From positions 2,575,001 through 2,639,000 of the forward strand of contig NZ_OY781464.1 of the NCBI RefSeq assembly GCF_963676735.1: DNA of 64,000 nt. Reading direction: 5' to 3'. Shown here piece by piece: positions 53,194 to 61,502 of this stretch (within the stretch, counting starts at the first letter, position 1; each line of letters begins with the position of its first letter). The position numbers and the translations under genes are program-made. Source of the stretch: an uncultured Draconibacterium sp. GTDB taxonomy: Bacteria; Bacteroidota; Bacteroidia; Bacteroidales; Prolixibacteraceae. A model generated the notes under the pieces. The model was not told where the DNA came from and made no database searches. It worked only from the letters and a program-made list of their open reading frames with translations.

Positions 53194-56100
53194 TCACTCA
53201 CTCAATAGCTCCAATATTTCACCCATCAAAGCGTTTCTTTCCGATTCGCCTTTTACCGTTTCAAATGGAAAACCAAGTGCAACAACTTTATGATTACCAT
53301 TGTAGAACACGCCGGCACTTACCTTATTTTCTGCGTAACGTAAAATTGTTTGTCCCTTATCGTCAATAGGTTCAATTCCATCGGGTGCCTCAACGGCATA
53401 TTGTTCCAAATTGTAAGCGGTATTAAATTCCCCATCAAAATTAATAGCTTTTGAAGTGGAAAAAAATTGTCCGTTTTTTACAGCATAATTGGTACGCCAT
53501 TTAAATCCGAAAATATCGCCTGATCGTTTTTCGGCGTCCTTATTTTTCGGTATTTCTGAACCAATATAAGCACCCGAAATTAACAAGTTACCTCCACCTT
53601 TTGTGTAATCTTCCAAAACATTCAACAAGGCTGAAGTATAAATTTTAAAGTGTGTTGTTGAATCGTTGCCGGGGAATACCCTTGTTTTTTCTTCACCATA
53701 AAGCAAATCAACCAGCATAAATTTATGCAAATTCACGCTATTTCCTTCAACTGCTTCGTCGCTTACAGTAACAAAACTATAATTGTTTGCCAATAAGCTT
53801 ACCCCATGCTGGTAAGAAAAATCAAAGGTATTACCTCTAAAAACAGTGGTTTCCAGATTGGCATAACTTGCACCATGACCGGGACTGTCATCGTCGAGCC
53901 ATGGCGATTTACGGTCAAAATCATATTGGTTACCCGTGGTAGAAATATCGTAATGGTAGGCTACACCATGGTCGAGATTGCGAAGTACACCTGCCAGTGA
54001 ATCGCATTCAAAAATTTCGGGGCTATCTACCCTGTCAAAACCATTTACAATTAATACATTTCCCTTGCTGTTTTCAGCTATTCCCACCGAAACTATTTCT
54101 GATGGAAAACTTTCGCCCCCCGCATTTACAGCCGTGACTCTAAATCCGTAAACCTGACCTTTATTTAGGTTCGGTATGACAATCTCCGTTTTTTCAACCA
54201 AAGTTCCGTTATCAAAACCATTGTTGCCGGTGCGTTTGTATACCATGTATTTTTTAGGAGCAGCGCTTGGTTCCAGTTCGTCAACAACAGGCTGCCAACT
54301 TAGTTTTACGGCATTTTCAGTTGTAAATTCCGACACTAGTTTATTAACAGGTAAAGGCTGCACGATAAAATCATAGCCATTTTGGGTGGCAATAAAACGC
54401 AGCATTGCCTTGTAAATTGCCCTCGAAACATCAAAACGAAACTTCGGATGAAGCACATATTTTACATCATTCAGGTTTTGATGCGATAACAATTCCAGCA
54501 ACATGGCAGGCACCTGTGGGCGGTAGGCTTCGCTGTACTGTGCATTCCACATACCTCGGCGTGTCCAGCGGCATTTATAAATGGCGTTTATATCGTCTAC
54601 AATTTGAGTTTGAATTAAATCGGTTAGGTCGCGCGAAGCATATTTTGATTGACCACCGGCAAAAACGTTGGTATCGCGGTCGGTTGAATAGATTCCCAAT
54701 GTACCAACAATGCCATCTCCGGGTAAAATTCCGGCATCGGTGTGAAAGGCAAAAGCCATATCCATCGGGATTTCCAGGCCGGGATGCTGACTATTTTTTG
54801 TGGGGCCATACGGTGCTCCCATCAGCCAATTCACCCATTCTCCACGACTCATATAATCGTCTTTATAATCATCATTGGTATTCAATCTCCACACTAAGGT
54901 ATCCGGTGCTCCGGCATATTGCAGGTAGTAGCGCGCTGCTTCAAAGAACTTTGCACGCTCGCCGGTTTTGCCGTTTCGCTCAACAACACCCACGCCACCA
55001 CCAAAACGCACCGCATCGGCAGAGAATAGTAGCATTTTTCCTTCAGGAACTATTAATTCGACCCTGCTTCCTCGTTTATCATATCCTTTTCTGAAATGGA
55101 ACTTACCGAGATAAATCCACGTGCCAAATCCCATCCGCTGGTCAACCTCAAAATCGGTAACGCTTCCGGAATGATGCACCCGGTACTTCACTTTTCCTTC
55201 TCCTTTTCCATACGATACATACACCGCATATTCTCCGGTTTCGGGAATCTCCGGAATATAAGTTGCGCGATTTCCTTTTTTCGTACTTTCAAATTTTATA
55301 GCCGTTCCAAGTTCAAACGGATTTTCATTTTTGTATAATTGATTTCTCAGCGCAAAGCCGGTGGATTCAAACTTCTTTCCTCTGGGCTTTTTGAATTTAC
55401 TTTTGCCACTTGATGCATTATTATCTACAACTACCTCGTTTATTTGCCAGTCGCGCTCGCGTGGTATAAATACATTGGCGCCGGCATTTTCCAACATGGG
55501 CGCAATGTAGCCAAGCACAAATGCCGTTGGTAAAATATCTTCAACAGTGGTAAAAAGCCGTGCACGCTGCCATTCCCACCTATCTAGTGATGGCTCGTAA
55601 TACCAACCGTGGCTGTTCCAAAGTGCAATGTTGGCATGTGTTAGTCCGGATGAAATAGTAAACGGTAGTTTTTTACGAACCACATTCGTTCGATTTTGCT
55701 GAGCGCATTGGCTAAGCCGGTCTTCGCTCCTATCAGAGGCCTCTCTGTAATAGTTAGGAACCAACTCGTGTAGCTCCACTTTGTTGGCATAAATTTTTAA
55801 CTCAATCTTCTTTAGGGTATCAGGAAGATGTTCCCTGATAAAGCGTGACACATTTTCTTCATCATTTTCACGGAAAGGCATTTCGGCAAGCGCTTTGTTA
55901 AAATGCAGGTGCAAGGTATCATTGGCTGCATTCCAGAAAATAGTATCCAGCAACACTTTTTTACCGTTAAGGTAATTATCCGCACCAACGTAAAAATGAG
56001 CGCTTGTTTTTCCTTTTAAAAGCTCATTTATTTTGTCTTTTATACTTGTTGTTTCCTGCCCAACTGCCTTTTGTTGAATTATAACCAAAGCAAGGAATAA

Positions 56101-56196
56101 CAAAACAAATGTTTTTAGGCTGAAAGCTCGCCAAAGGTCTTTTTTTGACAGGTAAGAATCGAACATTGCGCTAATCAGGTTTTCGTGTTGAAACAA
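53194..56196 (-). CDS. Large secreted N-acetylmuramoyl-L-alanine amidase with golvesin-like and Fn3 domains
   Basis: 1000 residues; a signal peptide lies near residues 25-46 (FVLLFLALVIIQQKAVGQ), and ATG 56166 (residue 11) is an alternative start. Amidase_3-type segments are NIALWNSHGWYYEP, MAFAFHTDAG and the glutamate-bearing VPAMLLELLSHQN. A golvesin-like beta domain is inserted at about 270-395 (TGEYAVYVSYGKGEGKVKYRV). An Fn3-like domain lies near 640-730, and a C-terminal domain follows. It would cleave peptide from glycan in the periplasm, feeding AmpG. A palindromic operator-like site lies 13 bases upstream of the start. Confidence 0.78.
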   Translation of the reverse strand: MFQHENLISAMFDSYLSKKDLWRAFSLKTFVLLFLALVIIQQKAVGQETTSIKDKINELLKGKTSAHFYVGADNYLNGKKVLLDTIFWNAANDTLHLHFNKALAEMPFRENDEENVSRFIREHLPDTLKKIELKIYANKVELHELVPNYYREASDRSEDRLSQCAQQNRTNVVRKKLPFTISSGLTHANIALWNSHGWYYEPSLDRWEWQRARLFTTVEDILPTAFVLGYIAPMLENAGANVFIPRERDWQINEVVVDNNASSGKSKFKKPRGKKFESTGFALRNQLYKNENPFELGTAIKFESTKKGNRATYIPEIPETGEYAVYVSYGKGEGKVKYRVHHSGSVTDFEVDQRMGFGTWIYLGKFHFRKGYDKRGSRVELIVPEGKMLLFSADAVRFGGGVGVVERNGKTGERAKFFEAARYYLQYAGAPDTLVWRLNTNDDYKDDYMSRGEWVNWLMGAPYGPTKNSQHPGLEIPMDMAFAFHTDAGILPGDGIVGTLGIYSTDRDTNVFAGGQSKYASRDLTDLIQTQIVDDINAIYKCRWTRRGMWNAQYSEAYRPQVPAMLLELLSHQNLNDVKYVLHPKFRFDVSRAIYKAMLRFIATQNGYDFIVQPLPVNKLVSEFTTENAVKLSWQPVVDELEPSAAPKKYMVYKRTGNNGFDNGTLVEKTEIVIPNLNKGQVYGFRVTAVNAGGESFPSEIVSVGIAENSKGNVLIVNGFDRVDSPEIFECDSLAGVLRNLDHGVAYHYDISTTGNQYDFDRKSPWLDDDSPGHGASYANLETTVFRGNTFDFSYQHGVSLLANNYSFVTVSDEAVEGNSVNLHKFMLVDLLYGEEKTRVFPGNDSTTHFKIYTSALLNVLEDYTKGGGNLLISGAYIGSEIPKNKDAEKRSGDIFGFKWRTNYAVKNGQFFSTSKAINFDGEFNTAYNLEQYAVEAPDGIEPIDDKGQTILRYAENKVSAGVFYNGNHKVVALGFPFETVKGESERNALMGEILELLSE

Positions 56197-56208
56197 ATAT
56201 AGATAGAA

Positions 56209-56228
56209 TTTGTATTACATATTACAAA
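56209..56228. promoter_or_regulatory. Palindromic operator between the amidase gene and murK
   Basis: TTTGTATTACATATTACAAA, fitting the inverted repeat TTTGTAnTAnnTAnTACAAA. The same pattern recurs at 60298-60317 without mismatch and at 61296-61315 with three mismatches. It sits in the divergent promoter region, probably bound by the FadR-type regulator at 60532-61257. Confidence 0.75.
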
Positions 56229-56243
56229 TATGCTTTTTTTTTA

Positions 56244-56251
56244 TAGCTTTG
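56244..56251 (+). promoter_or_regulatory. -7 promoter element of murK-murQ
   Basis: TAGCTTTG matches the Bacteroidota -7 consensus TAnnTTTG, 49 bases before the murK ATG and 15 bases downstream of the palindromic operator, which would cover the -33 region. Confidence 0.6.
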
Positions 56252-56300
56252 TATTGTTCAATAAACTTAACAAATAAAATATAACTCATAAAAATTACTT

Positions 56301-57146
56301 ATGATTGTTATTGCAGACAGCGGCTCGTCTAAAACCGACTGGTTATTTATCGGAAAAGATAAAGAGATTAGCCTGGAATCGCCTGGCATCAACCCCTTCT
56401 TTCAGAATTCAGAGCAGGTATTTACGGCATTATCGTCTGCATTAGGCCACCTGCCGGTATCAGAAGTAAATGCTGTCTATTTTTATGGAGCGGGTTGCAT
56501 AAAAAAGAAAACCGATCAGGTTGTTCACCGCGCTTTATCCTTAATTTTTACGAATGCCCACCTGGAAATTGAAGACGATATGCTTGGCGGTGCCCGCGCT
56601 CTGCTTGGCAAGCAACCAGGAATTGCCTGTATTTTAGGCACCGGAGCAAACTCGTGCTTCTACAATGGCGAAATAATTGAAGATAAAGTGCCTACACTTG
56701 GTTTTATTCTTGGCGATGAAGGAAGCGGTGCACACCTCGGAAAATTATTCCTGAACGACTACTTTAAAAGGGCCTTACCACAAGAACTTAAAAACAGAGC
56801 TGACAGCAATTTACAACTTAACATGCCCGAGGTACTTGCAGCTGTTTACCGCGGTGAATATCCAAGCAGATACCTGGCCGGGTTTTCAAAATTTTTAAAG
56901 CAAAATATCGCTCATGTTTATATCAGAAACCTGGTAAAAAGGGGTTTTTCAGAATTCTTTTTCAGAAATGTTGAGCGTTACGAAAACTACAAAAGTGTTC
57001 GAGTAAGCTTTGTCGGATCAATTGCATTTTTCTATGCAGATATTTTAAAAGAAGTAGCTGTTGAAAGGGAAATACAGATTGGTAAGATAGTTGAAAAACC
57101 CATTGAGGGCTTAAAACATTTTCATTCTAATTTAAACAAAAAATGA
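56301..57146 (+). CDS. murK: BadF/BcrA-type amino-sugar kinase, probably MurNAc kinase MurK
   Basis: 281 residues, ASKHA/BadF-type sugar kinase: phosphate-1 loop IADSGSSKTDWLFI at the start, FYGAGC near 60, EDDMLGGARALL near 95, ILGTGANSCFY near 110 and LGDEGSGAHLGK near 140. Members phosphorylate GlcNAc or MurNAc. The 4-base overlap with murQ indicates MurNAc as substrate, giving MurNAc-6-phosphate for the etherase, as described for MurK-MurQ of Tannerella. Cytoplasmic. Confidence 0.85.
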   Translation: MIVIADSGSSKTDWLFIGKDKEISLESPGINPFFQNSEQVFTALSSALGHLPVSEVNAVYFYGAGCIKKKTDQVVHRALSLIFTNAHLEIEDDMLGGARALLGKQPGIACILGTGANSCFYNGEIIEDKVPTLGFILGDEGSGAHLGKLFLNDYFKRALPQELKNRADSNLQLNMPEVLAAVYRGEYPSRYLAGFSKFLKQNIAHVYIRNLVKRGFSEFFFRNVERYENYKSVRVSFVGSIAFFYADILKEVAVEREIQIGKIVEKPIEGLKHFHSNLNKK

Positions 57147-57961
57147 AAGTAACTGAATCAACATCCTTGTATGACAACCTCGATAAAATGTCGGTTAGCG
57201 AAATTCTGACCAGTATTAATAACGAAGACGCCAAAATTCATATTGCAGTAAAAAGTCAGATTTCAAAAATTGAAGAGTTGGTAACCAGGCTTGTTGACCG
57301 GATACAATCGGGAGGGCGTTTATTTTATTTGGGAGCAGGCACCAGTGGTCGTCTGGGTATTCTGGATGCATCAGAAATACCACCAACATTTGGTATGCCA
57401 CACGGCGTGGTAATTGGATTGATTGCCGGAGGAGATACAGCCATTAGAAGAGCCGTAGAATCGGCTGAAGACAAAATACACGGCGGCTGGGAAGATTTGC
57501 AACAATATAACATTAACGAAAAAGATACCGTGGTAGGAATTGCAGCTTCGGGTGGTACTCCCTACGTAATTGGAGCCATGCAAGATGCCAACAAAAACGG
57601 ATTACTTACAGCCTGCATTACTTGTAACCCCGACTCTGAAATTGCCAAAGTGGCCACTATTGCTATTGAGCCAATTGTAGGCCCCGAATTTTTAACCGGT
57701 AGCACACGAATGAAAGCGGGCACTGCACAAAAACTGGTGCTGAACATGATTACCACTACCTTAATGATTAAGCTTGGACGAGTAAAAGGAAATAAAATGG
57801 TTGATATGCAATTAACCAATAAAAAGTTGGTTGAACGCGGTTCGAAAATGATTGTTGATGAGTTGGGTATCGATTTTGAAGAAGCGCAACGATTATTACT
57901 TTTTCATGGCTCAGTCAGAGCTGTTCTTAACAGCATCAAAAACCAGCTACCAAACAATTAG
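57143..57961 (+). CDS. murQ: N-acetylmuramic acid 6-phosphate etherase
   Basis: 272 residues. Removes the lactyl ether from MurNAc-6-phosphate to give GlcNAc-6-phosphate. SIS-domain motifs: FYLGAGTSGRLGILDASEIP near residue 68, GLIAGGDTAIRRAVESAED near 92, GIAASGGTPYVIGA near 135, and STRMKAGTAQKLVLNM near 190. The usual length is about 300, so this is slightly short at the C terminus. Starts within the murK stop (ATGA). Confidence 0.95.
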   Translation: MKVTESTSLYDNLDKMSVSEILTSINNEDAKIHIAVKSQISKIEELVTRLVDRIQSGGRLFYLGAGTSGRLGILDASEIPPTFGMPHGVVIGLIAGGDTAIRRAVESAEDKIHGGWEDLQQYNINEKDTVVGIAASGGTPYVIGAMQDANKNGLLTACITCNPDSEIAKVATIAIEPIVGPEFLTGSTRMKAGTAQKLVLNMITTTLMIKLGRVKGNKMVDMQLTNKKLVERGSKMIVDELGIDFEEAQRLLLFHGSVRAVLNSIKNQLPNN

Positions 57962-57985
57962 CCTCAGTGTCGGCTAATTAATTTT
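57958..57985. terminator. Short hairpin at the murQ/epimerase convergence
   Basis: Arms TTAGCC and GGCTAA, overlapping both stop codons, followed on the + strand by TTAATTTTT. It probably ends murQ transcription. The genes converge with a 12-base gap. Confidence 0.55.
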
Positions 57986-58990
57986 TCGAATACCAATGCC
58001 AGGTAATTCATTTAAAGTTACCTTTCCGTCAATAACTTTCATTCCGTCAAACACGTCGTTTTTAATTAGAAGTGCACCATCCAGGTCGGCCCAGTCAACC
58101 AGTGGCGATAGTTGTGAGGCAGCTGTAACTGCACACGAAGTCTCCGTCATGCAACCGATCATTACTTTCATATCCAGGGCACGTGCAACATCAATCATTT
58201 TTTTGGCCTCGCGCATCCCGGTGCTTTTCATCAGTTTTATATTTATTCCTGAGTACACATCTTTAATTTTCGGAATATCGTGTATGCGTTGAAAAGCCTC
58301 GTCGGCAACCGTTGGTAACGGGCTATGGGCCGTTAGCCAGGCCATATCATCTACTTGCCCGCCAGGCATGGGTTGTTCAACAAAAACAATTCCTTTTTCC
58401 TGTAACCAATGTATCATGTCTAATGCCTGATGTTTATCCTTCCAACCCTGGTTAACATCCACACACAAAGGCACATCGGTTACGGTCCGGATTGTTTCTA
58501 CCAATTCCTTATCGTTATCGCGCCCCATTTTTACTTTCAGTATTTTAAACTCGGACGCCTCTTTGGTTTTCGTCACAATCACCTCCGGCGTATCAATACC
58601 TATGGTAAACGAAGTAAGTGGTGTATCATCCGGATTTAAGCCCCATATTTTATACCAGGGCTGGCCCATTATTTTCCCTACCAAATCGTGCAAAGCAATA
58701 TCAACACTAGCCTTTGCTGCCCGATTCCCGGGTTCAACACTGTCGATATATTCCAGTATTTCATCCATTCTAAACGGGTCGTTAAATGCAGTAAGGTCAA
58801 CCTTTTTTAAAAACTTCGCCACTGTTTCGTGCGACTCGCCTAAATACGGCGGCATTGACGCCTCGCCATAACCAACTACCCCATCAAATTCTAACTCAAC
58901 CAACATTACCGGAGTTGTAGTTCGCGAACTGCTTGCCAGGGTAAAGGCATGTTTCAGCTGTAGTTCATAAGGGCGAAAACTTAATTTCAT
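57974..58990 (-). CDS. Dipeptide epimerase (L-Ala-D/L-Glu epimerase type)
   Basis: 338 residues, enolase superfamily. Catalytic and metal residues are visible: FKILKVKMG with the base lysine (KxK), CVDVNQGW (Asp), FVEQPMP (Glu), VADEAF (Asp) and INIKLMKSTG with the second lysine; ADLDGALLI near the end is typical of dipeptide epimerases. It converts L-Ala-D-Glu from muropeptides to L-Ala-L-Glu for catabolism. No signal sequence in this ORF, but a Tat-signal ORF overlaps its start upstream. It lies in the same transcript as the NlpC/P60 gene. Confidence 0.9.
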   Translation of the reverse strand: MKLSFRPYELQLKHAFTLASSSRTTTPVMLVELEFDGVVGYGEASMPPYLGESHETVAKFLKKVDLTAFNDPFRMDEILEYIDSVEPGNRAAKASVDIALHDLVGKIMGQPWYKIWGLNPDDTPLTSFTIGIDTPEVIVTKTKEASEFKILKVKMGRDNDKELVETIRTVTDVPLCVDVNQGWKDKHQALDMIHWLQEKGIVFVEQPMPGGQVDDMAWLTAHSPLPTVADEAFQRIHDIPKIKDVYSGINIKLMKSTGMREAKKMIDVARALDMKVMIGCMTETSCAVTAASQLSPLVDWADLDGALLIKNDVFDGMKVIDGKVTLNELPGIGIRKIN

Positions 58991-59103
58991 TTTAGTATTT
59001 TTTTGATTGAATATTTATGATTTGCCATGTCAAAATTTGTAAATAACCCTCCCCCAGAAACAGCTCCGAGGCTTTTTAAAAAGTTGCGCCTTTCAATTGT
59101 CAT
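58987..59103 (-). CDS. 38-codon Tat-signal-like ORF coupled to the epimerase gene
   Basis: Starts at an ATG overlapping the NlpC/P60 stop (TAATG) and ends in a TGA overlapping the epimerase ATG (ATGA). The peptide begins MTIERRNFLKSLGAVSGG, a typical twin-arginine signal (RRNFLK), then ends soon after FDMANHKYSIKK. A one-base shift would join it to the epimerase in frame. Either the epimerase is normally exported and this copy carries a frameshift (real or assembly error), or it is a small coupled ORF. Confidence 0.6.
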   Translation of the reverse strand: MTIERRNFLKSLGAVSGGGLFTNFDMANHKYSIKKILK

Positions 59104-60284
59104 TAAGGTAAAATTTCTTTGTAAAACTTATTGTCAACTACCCATTCAATACCTTTGCCATCAACATTTCCAAGCACGGTGCGTGCTCGAACAAACCTTT
59201 TTTCGTAATGCTCTGTATATTTTTGTCTATTTCGGTTGAGGCTGCTAATTCTTACTTTTCCCGAGGCATGAATAAAATCCTGATTACCAATCACCATTCC
59301 AACGCGAGTTACTCTTTCTTTTTGAGATTCGGTAGCTTTTATTCCAAAGAAAACCAAGTCGCCGGGCTGCAGCGTATCGTAACCATTTTTGGCATCAACC
59401 AACTCTCCATAAAAAGTTTGCTGAGATGCATCACGCTGCAAAATCAGTCGGTGAAAATAGAAAGCTGATTTTACAAAACCGCTGCAATCTACCATTTTTG
59501 CTGAGGTTCCACCCCTCAAATACGGAACACCGTTAAAACTAAGTGCTGGGTTTACGACAGCTTCTGCCGTCAAATTTTTGTTCTTCCAAATATCCAGCGA
59601 AACACACTCATCCTTTTTCACAAATCCCTGACAACCATCGGGTAAAACTATTTTATAGAATACTGCTTCTTCGCCTGCAATGCTTAACAGGTTAGCCATT
59701 ACCAAATCAAATTCAACACCACTGTTTTCACCCACTTTTGCATAGGCAACACCACTTGATTTTTTGTATAAAACTTTATCCAATGATTTCCAGGTATTTA
59801 TATCCTTAACACTTTCTAAAGCTATACCCGCCTGGTCCACCCAACCAAAATAACCATGGGGGGTTTGCACCAAATACCAGCCTTGTTTTTGATGATATAC
59901 TTTTAAGGGCATTCCTAAAATAGCCTTTGTAAGCAATTCAGCAAAATGCTTTCCGGAACTGGGTATATTGCATACTGAAAGCTTAGCAACTGCCCACGGA
60001 TACTGTTGAAATTTTTGGGACGGCAATATGTCTACAGCAAATTTCAGCGTCTCCTGTTTAGCTAGTTTTTTCAACTCAGCATGAGCACTTTTTGATGCTG
60101 TAGCACCTTCTAAAACCACACTATTACTCTCATTCACTACATCAATATTCCAATATAAAAGTCGCGTACCTTTAATGTGCTTTTGGCCAACTTCATCTAC
60201 CTTCTGCTGAATAGATGCTGTGTCAACAGGCAAACAAGCTGATAAAATTAGAAGAATTAGTAAGAGAAAATGGATTGATTTCAT
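59103..60284 (-). CDS. SH3-NlpC/P60 lipoprotein, gamma-D-Glu-diamino acid endopeptidase type
   Basis: 393 residues. The lipoprotein signal has LSAC (Cys17). SH3-like domains lie around residues 125-155 (GWYLVQTPHGYFGWVDQAG) and 185-230. The NlpC/P60 domain begins near 250: YLRGGTSAKMVDCSGFVKSA with Cys267, GDLVFFG, and DFIHASG with His339. Such enzymes, like YkfC, cut D-Glu from the diamino acid of stem peptides, producing L-Ala-D-Glu for the epimerase encoded downstream. A palindromic operator-like site lies 13 bases upstream of its start. Confidence 0.88.
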   Translation of the reverse strand: MKSIHFLLLILLILSACLPVDTASIQQKVDEVGQKHIKGTRLLYWNIDVVNESNSVVLEGATASKSAHAELKKLAKQETLKFAVDILPSQKFQQYPWAVAKLSVCNIPSSGKHFAELLTKAILGMPLKVYHQKQGWYLVQTPHGYFGWVDQAGIALESVKDINTWKSLDKVLYKKSSGVAYAKVGENSGVEFDLVMANLLSIAGEEAVFYKIVLPDGCQGFVKKDECVSLDIWKNKNLTAEAVVNPALSFNGVPYLRGGTSAKMVDCSGFVKSAFYFHRLILQRDASQQTFYGELVDAKNGYDTLQPGDLVFFGIKATESQKERVTRVGMVIGNQDFIHASGKVRISSLNRNRQKYTEHYEKRFVRARTVLGNVDGKGIEWVVDNKFYKEILP

Positions 60285-60297
60285 TTTAAATCTACAA

Positions 60298-60317
60298 TTT
60301 GTACTACATATTACAAA
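60298..60317. promoter_or_regulatory. Palindromic operator upstream of the NlpC/P60 gene
   Basis: TTTGTACTACATATTACAAA, full match to TTTGTAnTAnnTAnTACAAA and one base different from the site at 56209-56228. It is 14 bases from the start codon of the NlpC/P60 gene. The rest of 60318-60531 shows no feature that I can support. Confidence 0.75.
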
Positions 60318-60531
60318 TTTAATATTTCTATTATTTTTTGATCATTGCGCTCAATTAACTTCAGTTTTAAGCATCGGACTACGATTTTTCAAAATATCAA
60401 AGATACCCGGCCGATAATCCTCGCAGCTTCAAGAAAACACGAAACCAATGTCTTGGGAAAAACAGCAAGATGAGTCATATACAGGGACTGGAAACCAACT
60501 GTTCCATACGGCAGATTCGGCTGCTGTAGGA

Positions 60532-61257
60532 TTAAAACGAATTATGCAGGTATTTCTGGTAGATTTCCATTGTTCTGCGCAAGTGAATTTTCATTAACTC
60601 GGCAGCATCTTCGCGTTTTTGCCTATTAATAGCGTTAAAAATTTTCAAATGGTATTCAAAGGTTACATCTTTTTCTCCTTCAATATTCGCATAAATTAAA
60701 TTCCTCATGCGAGGCAACAACGAGTAGATGGGTTCCATTGTAATCTGTACGATTGGGTTGTGGGCAGCCTTGGCTATCAGCAGATGAAACTTGTTATCCA
60801 AATCTGCTTCTAACTGAATATTATCAGGATTACATGCCTTAAACAATTCAATATTATCTTGAATATCAGCCAAATCGTTTTGTGTACGTTGCTGTGCTGC
60901 CAGGCTGGCAATTTCGGGTTCAAACAAACGCCGTACCTCAATAATCTGTGCAATCAGGTTATGATCAAATTGCATGTCGTAATACAAATTCAGGTTTTCA
61001 ATGGCATCGTCGATTTTTAATCCGGTTACCACCATTCCACTGCCTTTTGTTACCTCAACTAATCCTCTGGCACTAAGTCTTCTTAAAGCCTCACGAAGAG
61101 CAGTACGACTAACTCCAAAACTTTCACAAAGTTCTCTTTCTGTGGGAAGTTTTGAGCCTACCGGTAATTTCTTCTCGCGTATAGCAACTTCCAATCGTCT
61201 TTCTATTTTTTGGCTTAAAGTTAGTTTGCTGCCAATTTTGCTGAATATTTCATCCAT
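60532..61257 (-). CDS. FadR-subfamily GntR transcriptional regulator of the muropeptide genes
   Basis: 241 residues. N-terminal GntR winged helix (about 17-78: LPVGSKLPTERELCESFGVS, ALREALRRLSARGLVEV) and a C-terminal all-helical FCD ligand domain (about 95-235) with the histidine/aspartate-rich metal or acid site pattern (LDNKFHLLIAKAAHNP). FadR-type regulators bind short palindromes and sense small organic acids. Three matching palindromes nearby, one upstream of its own gene, suggest that it controls the recycling genes and itself. Ligand unknown, perhaps a muropeptide-derived sugar acid. Confidence 0.88.
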   Translation of the reverse strand: MDEIFSKIGSKLTLSQKIERRLEVAIREKKLPVGSKLPTERELCESFGVSRTALREALRRLSARGLVEVTKGSGMVVTGLKIDDAIENLNLYYDMQFDHNLIAQIIEVRRLFEPEIASLAAQQRTQNDLADIQDNIELFKACNPDNIQLEADLDNKFHLLIAKAAHNPIVQITMEPIYSLLPRMRNLIYANIEGEKDVTFEYHLKIFNAINRQKREDAAELMKIHLRRTMEIYQKYLHNSF

Positions 61258-61295
61258 TTCAGTTACTCTGGGTTTACGTTTGTTTTACTTAGCCA

Positions 61296-61315
61296 CATGT
61301 CCTATGTATTACAAA
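61296..61315. promoter_or_regulatory. Degenerate palindromic operator upstream of the FadR-type regulator
   Basis: CATGTCCTATGTATTACAAA matches TTTGTAnTAnnTAnTACAAA except at positions 1, 2 and 6, 39 bases upstream of the regulator start. Suggests weak autoregulation. Confidence 0.6.
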
Positions 61316-61502
61316 TATAATATTTAAAACAATAGAACTTCAACTATATGGTTTATAAACAGAAGCGCCAATACCGCAAAATGTAATATGCTAACAATAA
61401 AAACATTGGCTTACACGCAAAAATGCGCTGGCCCTGCTCCCCCTTGCCTAACTACTATTTTTTAGTAATTTAACCGGCATTAATTCAATCAACCATTCAA
61501 TT

